Part shown: piece by piece, positions 23,278 through 33,799 of the stretch
How positions within the stretch are numbered: the stretch's first letter is position 1
How the letters are laid out: each line of letters opens with the position of its first letter
NCBI GenBank assembly: GCA_963969395.1
Contig: OZ017805.1
Location: 3,286,001-3,350,000 of the forward strand
Length of the DNA: 64,000 nt
Source of the DNA: Pseudoscleropodium purum
Lineage: Eukaryota > Streptophyta > Bryopsida > Hypnales > Brachytheciaceae
Reading direction: 5' to 3'
Made by a program: the position numbers and the translations under genes
The notes under the pieces: model-generated
Databases searched by the model: none
The model's input: only the letters and a program-made list of their open reading frames with translations
Told to the model about the DNA's origin: nothing

Positions 23278-24299
23278 CGGTTCCTGCGATGGGAACTGGG
23301 AGTTGTTCATTTTGCAAACTTCTTGTACTCTTCTATTCCCTTCGTTGTGTATCTCTCTCCAGCTCGACAGGATTGTATGATGTGGAGTTAGGATAGTACG
23401 AGTTGGTTTGTAAGTGATTTCTCCCCTTGGTGTTTATTTTCCGATCCTAGGTGCATGTGAGTAGGTACCGAAGAGTTGGGAGTGAACTTAGTTCCTCAGC
23501 ACGTCTAGAGTTTGAGATTCCGGGTGAGAAAGCCGTTGTTAGGCTAGGCGGGTAGGGAGGGATTCCTTAGCTGCGCTAGAACTCCCGGATGGGAAATCCG
23601 GTCGAGTGTCCGATCTCCTGTGAGGTCTCACCACCCGTATGGGTAACGGAAGAACTTTAGTTGATGTTGGAACGGACGGGTGCACTTGTAACCACCTGTC
23701 TTCGCACGGATCGGAAGTAGCATCAAGGTCATTGTAGTACGAGAGGGTCGAGTGTGGGGTCTTTGTGTGACCTACAACCCGGATTTCTATCTGGGTTGTT
23801 GTGAAGGACCAAACCGGATCCGGATTAGCTTAGGAGTTTAGAAGGTAGGACAGTGGGTCTTCAGCCACTATAAGTCACGGAAGGAGTGGTGGGCCTACCA
23901 CTCTCAAAATTAAGCGGCGACCCCTCTGATGGTGAAACAGAGGCAAAACCAAACCGGATAGGATTACGGGTACAGGATGACCATCCGGACCGGATTGGTC
24001 AGAACGGATTTCTAGGATCGGAAGTTGTGAGATCCTGGGATTTGGGTATTTGTACGGACCGGATAGTTAGTAGGACCGAAAGAAGGAGTAATCCGGTCTA
24101 TAGTTATCCGGTGTGGTGGTATTTTTGGTTCTAGATCTAGGACCGGAAAGTAAGATTGGCATACTGACTGAGCTTAACTGCTTAATAGAGCTAGATACTT
24201 CACAGGATCTCGTGGGTTCGATCTTTAGAGTCACTTAGTTATACTCTAGAGCGATTTTTGTGAGTATAATGGGGAATTGACCTGCCCTGTGCTGCGACA

Positions 24300-25289
24300 A
24301 ACTATATGCCTGCCCATGAGATAAAGTCTATGAGTTGCCAATGACAGAAGGAAAATACTAGAAGCATTTGTCCTCAAGATAGCGAGAGATCTCTCGATGA
24401 TTGTTATGGACCTAATATATTGAACTTCAAGCAACAACAAAATCATGTTTCTATCATTCATTTACACGCTCATATTGTCATCAGGAGATCTTTCAAAGGC
24501 TATCAGGAAGCCTTTCAAGTGATAAACTAAATAGTAACAAACATCTAAAAGCACTCATATGATCATTGAGTCAACTTTTGATCACCGTCTCCATTTTTAT
24601 GAACTAAAGCTTAACCACCAATACAATCCTAAGCCCAACATTCATACATGTGCTAAAATGATCATCGAGAGATTTCCCAATGACTACCATGGCCAACTAG
24701 GATATGACTAAAACGTCAATCATAAAACTACCCTGAATATTTACAAATATGCTCCTCTGAACAATGAGAGATCTCTTGATGAACGTCATGGCTATTACAT
24801 ATTGTACTCAAAATGCAAATCCAAACATCGACAATAGATTTAATTGATACTCTTTGAAGTTGGCTCTTTCCATGAAGGATGGTTGTAGGCTTTCCATGTC
24901 CTTCCACTTTATGCGTGCCTGAATTAGTTGCTTTGTGAAGTTTTGCTCCCTCTACACTCTAGCAATGTTTTAATTTAGTGCCTTTGAAAGATGCATTATC
25001 TCCATAGATTTAGACATAGGTGCCCAAATTGGAATTGTATTGAAGTTTGAGGCCTCCACTTTATTGCACTCAAGGATTTTACCTTTCTCCATGAGATTTT
25101 TGTAGGCTTGGACTATATGTTATCTTCCAATAATGTGATAATGCGTTGTGGTTTTTAGTTGGTCTTTCTTGGGGGTAGAATCAAAGTACTAAACCTTCCC
25201 ATCTAGACCATATCGTCCGTACTTCAATGGAAGTACAATAATGTATTTGTACTCTGACTAATAGTCTGCATCAATACACATTTAGTTTG
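24300..25289. repeat. No gene; palindrome cluster 2
   Basis: The stretch between LTR B and the next coding fragment holds four palindrome copies at 24,380, 24,479, 24,663 and 24,762 (gaps 99, 184 and 99). Three are followed by similar tails ('gatgattgttatgg', 'aatgactaccatgg', 'gatgaacgtcatgg'), so the repeat unit is longer than 20 bp. The rest has no protein-like frame and could be intron of the minus-strand locus. Confidence 0.65.
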
Positions 25290-25721
25290 TTATCCCCAAC
25301 AACCAACTTTGTTGTATCTTCTATAGACAAGCAACCCTGGTGGAGCCCTATGTAGGTAGTTGCAGTGAACACACACTAGTTCACCAGAAATACAAGCCAG
25401 TGGCTTCTTGATCCACTTGTACATCGGCTCGAAGACTTGCTTGTATAATGCATTCATAGCCTTCATCTCAAGTAGCGTCAACTTTTTCACTTCAATTTTT
25501 GTCATATTCATGCACTTGTAAAGGCTTAGATTGGCCGATTTTTCCTTTTTAGCACTCCCATTACCTTCAATTTCTAGAGTGTCCTCTAGTTCATCCACAA
25601 TAGATTTGCGTTTTTGTCCTTTCTTCTTCAAGGATGGCACTACTAGTGTCAATGCGACTTGAGTGGATTGAGAAATTGACTCTTGCCGTTCTTCGTCAAT
25701 GATGTCCCACTCCATTTTCAT
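25290..25721 (-). pseudogene. Unrecognised coding fragment next to LTR F
   Basis: A 143-codon minus-strand frame. It starts MKMEWDIIDEERQES, has a lysine-rich basic segment (KKKGQKRKSIVDELED) that may be a nuclear localisation signal, and ends with a cysteine-containing part (ISGELVCVHCNYLH). LTR F lies immediately upstream. Across F, the minus-strand coding sequence at 32,633-33,140 seems to lead into this one, so F probably split one gene. The family is not recognised. Confidence 0.45.
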
Positions 25722-26394
25722 TTTCTCTAGACTCTAGTAGTGGATGGTGTCGCATGCGTAGTCTAGGCATAAGTATCTTTACACAGGAAAACGTAGTAAG
25801 ATGACACACATTATCATCCCAGGGAATTCTAGATGCCTTTCCAAACTCCACTATTTGGATGATGGCTTCTTCTTTTTTTGACTAATGTCTTTCACTTTCC
25901 TTTTTCGGAATCACTACTATTCGGATTCCAATCCGAATCTAGTATAACCTAGTTTTCCAATTTTGCCCCTTAACAAACTAGTTTTCAATTCTTTTGTTTT
26001 ACCATCAGAGGGTCCACTATTGATCTTTCGAGGGGTAGGGACTTCACCACTCTTGTCTATTCACTACACAAACAAAAGCAAAAAAAAACCCATCCAAGTA
26101 CTCAAGGTGTTGTAGCGCAAAAAGTACATCTAGATCCTCACAACATCTTGGATGGCCAATCTAGAATGTAGGTCACTCAGGACTACGTTCACTTCTCTTT
26201 ACTACAACAACAGATCTCAGATGTCCAGAACTAACAAGGGGGTAATCTTTCTAGGTGTAAGATGGATCCTAAGGTTGGAAGACCTTCTGGTGAGTAGGAG
26301 TTTCCTCTGATGGTCGCTAATCTCTATACATAATTGTTTCCAATTCTGGATCTGGACTCATACCACTCTTCACTAAAAATCGGTGAATTTGTCA

Positions 26395-29300
26395 TGTCGC
26401 AGCACAGGGCAGGTCAATTCCCCATTATACTCACAAAAATCGCTCTAGAGTATAACTAAGTGACTCTAAAGATCGAACCCACGAGATCCTGTGAAGTATC
26501 TAGCTCTATTAAGCAGTTAAGCTCAGTCAGTATGCCAATCTTACTTTCCGGTCCTAGATCTAGAACCAAAAATACCACCACACCGGATAACTACAGACCG
26601 GATTACTCCTTCTTCCGGTCCTACTAACTATCCGGTCCGTACAAATACCCAAATCCCAGGATCTCACAACTTCCGATCCTGGAAATCCGTCCTGACCAAT
26701 CCGGTCGGAATGGTCATCCTGTACCCGTAATCCTATCCGGTTTGGTTTTGCCTCTGTTTCACCATCAGAGGGGTCGCCGCTTAATTTTGAGAGTGGTAGG
26801 CCCACCACTCCTTCCGTGACTTATAGTGGCTGAAGACCCACTGTCCTACCTTCTAAACTCCTAAGCTAATCCGGATCCGGTTTGGTCCTTCACAACAACC
26901 CAGATAGAAATCCGGGTCGTAGGTCACACAAAGACCCCACACTTGACCCTCTCGTACTACAACGACCTTGATGCTACTTCCGATCCGTGCGAAGACAGGT
27001 GGTTACAAGTGCACCCGTCCGTTCCAACGTCAACTAAAGTTCTTCCGTTACCCATACGGGTGGTGAGACCTCACAGGAGATCGGACACTCGACCGGATTT
27101 CCCACCCGGGAGTTCTAGCGCAGCTAAGGAATCCCTCCCTACCCGCCTAGCCTAACAACGGCTTTCTCACCCGGAATCTCAAACTCTAGAAGTGCTGAGG
27201 AACTAAGTTCACTCCTAACTCTTCGGTACCTACTCACATGCACCTTGGATCGGAAAATAAACACCAAGGGGAGAAATCACTTACAAACTAACTCGTACTA
27301 TCCTAACTCCACATCATACAATCCTGTCGCGCTGGAGAGAGATACACAACGAAGAGAATGGAAAGGTACAAGAAGTTTGCAAAATGAACAACTCCCAATT
27401 CCCATCGCAGGAACCGATTTATATACAAAGGGTAAAAACCCTAAAAGCACAAAAAAGAGCGGAAAACCCGTGGGGGTCCGCCGCCACCTAAATCTAACTT
27501 CCGGTCTAACCTAATACTATTTAGCCGGATCCGGATCCGGATCCGCTCCTACTCCTAACTGAAATTCAAATCCTATCTACCCTACAACTCTAGATCCTAT
27601 CGTCGGGCTTCCGACCTCCGGGACTAGCTCCTCGAAGACTTCGCTCAAATTCCGGACCCGTTCCCCCTCCGCAGGATTCGGTCCGGGTGGAGACTCCAAG
27701 TCGATGGTAATATCCGGTCTCGAGCCCGGAGTCCCAGTCCGTGCAGACTTCTTGGACTCAGGAGTCCAATCCTTCCTGTCCTTTGCCATAGTTGCATCCG
27801 GAAAGAGGTCCGGTAGAGAGATGTCCGAAAGGTGAATACCTTTGTCGCACGTCGCTCCCGTCAGCTTCCGGCTGCTCTCCTCGATCCGGTCCGCTGCCTT
27901 CCGCCCCTCCACCATTGCCGTCTCCACCTGCTCGGCGAAGTCCGCGAGAATCCGGACCATCCGGGAACCGGATAGTTTCTTCTCTTCGTGGATCTTCTCG
28001 TCGAAGAGCTTCGCCTTGGCCGCTGCCGTTCCGGTCTCTCCCAGGACCGTCTTGATCTGCTCGGCCACCTTCCGAGTCTCCTCCGCCATCTCCCGAGCGG
28101 CCGTCACGTCTTCCTGATAGGCGAAAAGTGTTGCCTTCAGTTTATCTACCTCCTCCTGCAACCGGCGGATCTCGGCTTCCTGCTTCCGGGTCTCTTCCGG
28201 ATTCGTGATGCATTGCGCCACTTGTTCCGCCAAGTTGCTGTCCGGTGCAGCACCCACCAACTTGCCGATTGCCGCAAGCGTCCTGTGCTTGACCTCCCAA
28301 TCCGCCCTGATGTTGCAGAGGACGTTGATCAGACCGTTGAACGGATCTTGCATATCCGGATCTCCCCCGGAATTGGTCTTCTCGGCTTCCGGTTTCTCCT
28401 CCGGGGCCGGTTTGTCTTGACCGGGAGGCGTCCCGCGCTTGTGTGGAGGCGTCAGCTTCTGTCGCTTGATCGGCGGCATCGGCTCCTCCTCTTCCTCGCT
28501 GGACTCCCGGTCTGACTCGGAATCGGATTCCGCTTCGTCATCCGTCTCCGACTCCCCATACTTCAGGAGCACTTCCTGCGTCTTCCACGCCTTCTCCTCT
28601 ATGTTGGTGAGGACTTGGTTCTCCCGATAGAGGTGGAAGAGGTAAGGGCACACTGGAGTGGCCCTTTTCTTCCCAACCCTACTAACAAGCTGGGCCACGA
28701 GATCGGAAATGATCCGTGCCCAGTCCACTTTCCGGGTACCACTGAGGGCACCGAAAATGGTGTTGCCCAGGGTGATCGTCACCCTGGTCGGCTTTTCCGG
28801 GTGAAGAACCGGAACCAGGAATTGCAGGAGCCGACGGTGTCGGTCATCCAAGCAATCCTCGACCGCGTATCCGTCCTTCGGGTTGACGGCTCCCTTGAAC
28901 TTCCCTCGGACAAACTCATCCTTCCGGCTCGCCATTCCCAAACCTCCTGCCCGGAAACCGTAAACCGCTCTCCACATCCCCTCGTTCCAGCTGACGGGAG
29001 CTCCCCTCACGGTGTTGTCAAACTGGTTGGACAACTTTCCGAGGAGCTCCTTGACCATTCTCTCCTCCCTAAAACCCCAAGGTTTCTCGGCAAACCCTAC
29101 GCAACCCATGGATCTGAGATCATCCATGAGTTCAGCCTTTTCCGACTCTGTGGAGGGAATAACCGGAATGACTTTCCGGAGCTTCACCTCGCCTCTAGAG
29201 GGACTCGCTTGCCTCGACCTACGTAGCTGAGGCATTCCCACTCACATCTACCTCACTCTCTCCTAGCCGCACGTCCCGTTCCTCACTTTCTCTCTCCGAT

Positions 29301-29698
29301 CTCAACCGGAATCAAAATGAACAGAACGCAAACGCAGAGACGCACAAACGACAAAAACTCAACCGCGCACGCTCAAGGTCGAGTTTCTAAAAGGGGGTGC
29401 AACAGTGAAAGCTCCTCCTTTTATAGTCCCTGGACCCTTTCCGGTTTCTCATCATGAATCCGGTTTACCATCATAATCCGGTTCATCATCATCATCCGGT
29501 CCTAGACCTAATCTGTGTTACATTCCGTTTCCGTCGTTAGTTACTCCTGACCGGATTAGATCCAAGAAGCCCACTACTTCACGTTCCGTGCTAATTCTGA
29601 GTTTTCCTTCCCCACCTAATCGGATCCGGTTAGCTAATGACTAGTTTCCGTTCCTATTTGGGTGTATACTAAGAAAATCAAAATTCTAAGCTGCGACA
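26395..29698 (-). mobile_element. Unit C: 3.3-kb LTR with intact ORF, nested in unit F
   Basis: On the minus strand it starts TGTCGCAGCTTAGAATTTTG and ends CCTGCCCTGTGCTGCGACA, 3,304 bp, one base longer than B. By eye it is over 90% identical to B but lies in the opposite orientation, with about 2.1 kb between them. The 5-bp flanks (TGTCA and ATTAC) do not match, unlike B and D. Its insertion was therefore followed by a small deletion, or it arose by recombination between elements. Confidence 0.75.
27577..29235 (-). CDS. LTR-encoded 552-residue protein, intact copy C
   Basis: The only uninterrupted copy. I choose ATG at 29,235 because B and D keep it, and a GTG further up is not a plausible plant start. 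Residues 1-15 are basic and serine-rich (MPQLRRSRQASPS). Residues 45-230 form a conserved block with KPWGFREERMVKELL, HPEKPTRVTITLGNTIFGAL, KVDWARIISDLVAQL and PYLFHLYRENQVLT. Residues 228-255 are very acidic and are followed by IKRQKLTPPHKRG, a possible nuclear signal. Residues 350-455 are rich in E, K, A and L with heptad-like spacing, a likely coiled coil. The tail is proline-rich. It has no zinc knuckle, protease, polymerase, integrase or RNase motif. The block loosely recalls domains called 'putative plant transposon protein', but I cannot confirm that. A DNA- or RNA-binding accessory role for the retrotransposon is an inference. Confidence 0.8.
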   Translation of the reverse strand: MPQLRRSRQASPSRGEVKLRKVIPVIPSTESEKAELMDDLRSMGCVGFAEKPWGFREERMVKELLGKLSNQFDNTVRGAPVSWNEGMWRAVYGFRAGGLGMASRKDEFVRGKFKGAVNPKDGYAVEDCLDDRHRRLLQFLVPVLHPEKPTRVTITLGNTIFGALSGTRKVDWARIISDLVAQLVSRVGKKRATPVCPYLFHLYRENQVLTNIEEKAWKTQEVLLKYGESETDDEAESDSESDRESSEEEEEPMPPIKRQKLTPPHKRGTPPGQDKPAPEEKPEAEKTNSGGDPDMQDPFNGLINVLCNIRADWEVKHRTLAAIGKLVGAAPDSNLAEQVAQCITNPEETRKQEAEIRRLQEEVDKLKATLFAYQEDVTAAREMAEETRKVAEQIKTVLGETGTAAAKAKLFDEKIHEEKKLSGSRMVRILADFAEQVETAMVEGRKAADRIEESSRKLTGATCDKGIHLSDISLPDLFPDATMAKDRKDWTPESKKSARTGTPGSRPDITIDLESPPGPNPAEGERVRNLSEVFEELVPEVGSPTIGSRVVG

Positions 29699-30229
29699 AT
29701 TACCGTTTCAGTAATTCAAAGGCACCACGCGCAATTCTCTCGTCTTGTATCTAACATCATTACAATAGTACACCCTCAATCAGCTCAAGTTATCCGAAAT
29801 CAAGATTCCTCCTCACCCATTTTTTTCACATCTCAACACTCAAAACAACAAATCAACACAATCTGAAGATACGATTGGAATCAGAAGGTTCACCAAGTGA
29901 CTCAAATTAAAGAAGGGAATGAAATACAACAAAATAACTACTAGGATGGAATGAGAGGGAAACAAACTTGCCCGTCCTTAAAAACCAAAATCAAAACCAA
30001 AGTCAACGCCTAAAAAGCCAAAAAGGCACCCTGGAAATCAAGGCAACTAACTAGTGAACAACCTAGGATATCTAGAACATCCACAACCCAATTGTCTCGA
30101 CAAAACTGGAACCTCTAAAACGATCCGGAACCTGGATTCATGCTTAGAAATCCTATTCTTAATAACAATCCTACCTACCTACCTATACTCTATCTATTTT
30201 GCCATGCCTTTTTGGAGCTGCTCCTACTT

Positions 30230-32170
30230 TAACTGCTTGGAGTCTTCACCGAAGCCTTCACTGGCGTATTCTTTGTTGATGATCGAGTTTGGGGCTTCCG
30301 TGAAACCTTGGGAGGCCAATCTTCCGATTTCGTTTCTTCCTCAGATTCGGACTTCAATACCTCTTCTTCCGACTCCTCAATCTCTTATATCTCCACGTCT
30401 TTGACTTGTAGTGATTCATTCAATTCAATCTCAACACGATTCCGTTTCGGTGTCGACTATTGCATATGAGAAAAATCTTGCGGATGAGATCGAACTAGAT
30501 TCGTCATTACTCCAATCCGTGCATCAAAGTTGCTACAAACCATCAATTCAAGTACCATAAACTTTCAGGTCATGACTTTCCCAGGTGGTGGGAAAATCGG
30601 GACGAAAAACGCTTGTTTTACCAAAATAGACTTTCTACTTGTCCCTTTCTCCGGCTCAGGTCCTACTAGTCCTGATGGAGTCCGTACTTGGCTACTTGAG
30701 GGTCCTGCAACTGGAGTGAAGATAGACTTCAGTTCCTCCGATTGGAGCTGGATCGGGCCACTCAAAGCTTGTCGGATCAAAGTCTGTTGAACTGAAGTAT
30801 CCCGGAATATGCTCTTAGAGACTTCCAGAAATTCTTCTAAGTCGATAGCCCATTTTGGATCTAGCTATCCCAGCAACCTCCACATGTCCTTTAATACAAT
30901 CCCCATCCAGGCTTCAAAGTCGACCATGATCTTCACCATCCTAGATCCGGTCATATGCGTTTCCTTTGCCAACCAGGTAATGTAGAGCTTAACTCATATC
31001 ACCGTATGTTCCAAAACCATGACGAGTTCCTTGAAGTTGTCGACAAGTCAGAGAGCCTCCATCTCCTTTCATTTTGCTGTGTTCAACTCCTCCTCTGTCC
31101 ACTTGAGTTGGGACTTGAAGCTATCATTTTCCTCCTCCAGCTTTTGGATTTGTTCCTCCTTCTATCAAAACTCCTCCGGATTCGAGTGTTTCTAGATCTC
31201 CTCCAAAATTTGGTCCGGCTCTACCTTGAGTTTGTTTGCGATAAGAAGCATGTGATCCTCCAAGTCGCCATACATTTGTTTGGCCTATTGCACCCACTCG
31301 ATTCTGGCTTCAAAGAACTCGAGCTCTTACGGATGTTCCGGATCTAGTATCGGTTCCTTCCGTTTTGGTGTTGGCGCCTTCCCCTGTGTCGTTGGATCTA
31401 TGTACTTTCTACGTTTCCGGTCCACTACTTCTTCTTCCTCTTCTGGTTGTTCTTCTTCAGATTCCTTCTCCTCCTTCTCCGACTCTTCTATGAAGCCATA
31501 CTTCAGGATCTTGACTCCAATGTTGTATTCAATCATCTCCCTGGTACTCAAGACCTATTTGTGGTAATAAATGTAGAACAGATATGGCATGATAGGGTTG
31601 TGCTTTGCTTGGCCTACATGCTCTGCTAGCTTGCCCACGACTCCTTGAATCACTCTTCTCCAATAGACGATCTAGTCCTCCAAAGCCCCGAAAATGGTGT
31701 TGGCCACTGTGACCGTAATGTAGGTAGGCTTTTCCGGATACAAAATTGGAATAAGGAAATTTAGTACTTGTCTATGCCTCTTGTTTTTACAATCGCTAAT
31801 GGCAAATCCCTCCTTTGAGTGGGCTTGACTCCGGAACTTTCCGGTCAAGTATTTGTCCGCTTTTTCAGCTAGTCTGAGTTCATTCTTCTTAAACGAATAG
31901 ACATCTGTTCAAATGTCTTTCGTCCAAGCTACGAGTCGACTTCTCACTGTCAACTTGTACTGATTTGGAACTCCGTAAATGAGTTCTTGAATCATCTCCT
32001 CGTTCTTCATGCTCTACGGCCTATCTAACAACCCGACACATCCGATACATATGAGGTCCTCCTCTTATTGCGCTTGGTAACCCGGATCAGAAGGGATAAC
32101 CAGACAAATCATCTGGGCTATAACTCTTGATTTTCGTATAGCCAAGTCGACAGCCACCGCTATGAATCTC
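30230..32170 (-). pseudogene. LTR-encoded protein gene, old copy F
   Basis: Decayed relative of the unit C protein on the same strand. Recognisable blocks: CIGCVGLLDRP and EEMIQELI near 32,000-32,050, YPEKPTYITVTVANTIFGAL near 31,700, GVVGKLAEHVGQ then MPYLFYIYYHK near 31,600, an acidic stretch with KRRKYIDPTTQGKAP at 31,380-31,490, and a coiled-coil region after that. The acidic-then-basic linker is kept although its sequence differs from C. Several stops and frame changes make it non-functional. A segment at 30,565-30,780 stays open (71 codons) in the C-terminal half. Confidence 0.65.
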
Positions 32171-32632
32171 TGACAACTAACAAACCTAATTCGCTACTCC
32201 TCCTTTTGTTTCTTCCTATCTCAGTTGCTAATTCACCACTCTTTCTCGCAACTATACGTTCATCAAGTTCAATAAGGAGAAAGGGAAAAAAAGAGGAGTG
32301 GCGGTAGATTTAAGTACCCGGTGCGTGGCCAACAATTCCCGATGGAGAATAGGTAGATGGTTGTTCCCCTAACGGTCTCCTAGTTTCGTAGATCGGAAAT
32401 CTAGAATGTAGGTTTGGGAAATCCGGTACTTTTCTAGATTCCGGATCTATATCGAATTTGTTTCCATAACGTTACTAAGGGTTTTAGCAATCCGGAAACT
32501 GACTATTTCTATTATAGTTGTAGTATAGTGGAAATATCTAGAAGTTACCAAAAAATATGAAATTTGCAAATCTATCTAATCCAAATTCTAGACTAACTTA
32601 TCCGGTTTGAATTTTCGTACTCCCACAAATGG

Positions 32633-33140
32633 CATTTGTTGGAGTTCAGCATTCTTTTTTGGATTACGATCTCACACATTTCCATATTGAAGACGTCATA
32701 ATTCAAGAGTAATCTATAAGTTAGAGACTCATCAAATTTTGGCATTTTCTCCTTCACAACGAGAAGAATTGTGGAATAATTGATTTTTTGCAACTCTACC
32801 ATATTGAGCCTTGTGGTTGGGTGTACTCTATCCATATATTTCAACTTTGGATGTATCCAAACATCTTCGTCGAGCCCTGCTTTCCATTCAATGCCCCAAT
32901 CTAAGAGTTTTCAATCGCATCGAAAAACAACTGTTGGACGGTGGTCACCATCATAGTGAAACTTGTCCACCTAGGAATCAATGAAGGCAACAAGTTTTTA
33001 GGCAAGACGCCGGTTGGCCACTCTTGGAGGACATCATCACTATACATTAACACATGTGAGAGTAAGACAATTTCATTTTTTGTAGCATCCCTAGTCAAGA
33101 ATGAGTTGACTAGATATAGTTTATCAAGGAAGTTAATCTA
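32633..33140 (-). pseudogene. Unrecognised coding fragment upstream of LTR F
   Basis: On the minus strand, a segment with LMYSDDVLQEWPTGVLPKNL leads to a stop near 32,900. The same frame or a neighbouring one then continues with LKYMDRVHPTTRLNMVELQK and VFNMEMCEIVIQKRML until LTR F begins. The amino-acid texture is protein-like. Family unknown. Together with the fragment at 25,290-25,721, it seems to be one gene split by F. Confidence 0.4.
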
Positions 33141-33179
33141 AAATTTATGGAGGTGGGAACTTCCAAGGCTAGTACACTA

Positions 33180-33790
33180 CATCTAGAGATCTCTCGATGC
33201 TCTTTATCATTTAATGTACTTTGTGTGAAGGGCGCCACTATATCAATTTTGCACATCCCGAGATCTCTTGATGAGTAATGTGAGGTTTAAATCTACTTGC
33301 TCAGTAAAGGCATGTGCAAGTTCTATGTTAATTGAACTAGAAATTTTCTATTCATTCTAGCAACCTACATTGTTTTACTTCAAGACTATTTGTCATGAGA
33401 TCTCCGGATGACCCATTTGCACTTACTATGCATTTGAATAGATTGTTGCCCAAAAATGAAGTCCAAATGATTGTAGTTTTTAGAAATAGTTATCGAGAGA
33501 TCTCTTGATAGTACATCACTTCAACAGCCATTTAATCTGTCATCTAGAGATCTTCCAATGATCTTTTCTTGCGAGCTCATTTTCATTGTTTTCCATTAAG
33601 AGATCTCTTATTGATCTTCTCTATGTGACTTTTATAGGCTTATGTATTAAGAGATCTCTCAATGATTTTATTTCTTCCCCCATAGATTACAAGATTCTGA
33701 GATGGGTTGATTTGGACTATTCATTGTCAAGAGACCATCAATGATAGGATATTCTAATTCTAGCAAGTCACTATTGGGAGATCATCAAAT
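33180..33790. repeat. Palindrome cluster 3, spacing near 50 bp
   Basis: Copies at 33,180, 33,254, 33,391, 33,491, 33,541, 33,594 and 33,645, with a weak one at 33,771. Gaps are 74, 137, 100, 50, 53 and 51. The last four units share tails ('aatgatcttttctt', 'ttgatcttctct', 'aatgattttatttct'), so this is a decayed tandem array with a period close to 50 bp and the palindrome as its best-kept core. Confidence 0.7.
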
Positions 33791-33799
33791 GCACGAAAA

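Larger units (their letters stand above)
20997..24299 (+). mobile_element. Unit B: 3.3-kb solo LTR carrying its own ORF
   Basis: The unit begins TGTCGCAGCTTAAAATTTTG and ends CCTGCCCTGTGCTGCGACA. It has a 9-bp terminal inverted repeat with TG...CA ends and a perfect 5-bp duplication. I see no direct repeat between its two ends and no transposase, integrase or reverse transcriptase. The simplest reading, given unit A, is a solo LTR left by recombination between two LTRs. An unknown DNA transposon is the alternative, and the many ACCGGAT motifs near both ends would fit that too. It splits a minus-strand gene-like locus. Confidence 0.75.
25748..32627 (-). mobile_element. Unit F: old solo LTR, interrupted by unit C
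   Basis: F occupies 25,748-26,394 and 29,699-32,627, about 3.58 kb without C. Its 3' end at 25,748 reads TGTCGCATGCG on the plus strand, and its 5' end reads CCCACA at 32,622-32,627 (consensus GCGACA). Flanks are GATGG (25,743-25,747) and AATGG (32,628-32,632), a 4-of-5 match to a target duplication. There is no primer-binding site or gag beside it. It carries a broken LTR protein gene. Confidence 0.6.

Noticed and set aside
24180..24260. A tRNA-like stretch near the LTR end (contains GGGTTCGATC, like a B box)
   Set aside because: No matching A box at the right distance, no cloverleaf arms that I can fold, and the same bases occur in all LTR copies as ordinary LTR sequence.
20997..24299. Unit B as a classic DNA transposon (hAT, CACTA, Mutator, PIF or mariner)
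   Set aside because: The 5-bp duplication and TGT...ACA ends fit none of these, no transposase is encoded, and unit A shows a primer-binding-like site and gag. It is kept only as a fallback explanation.
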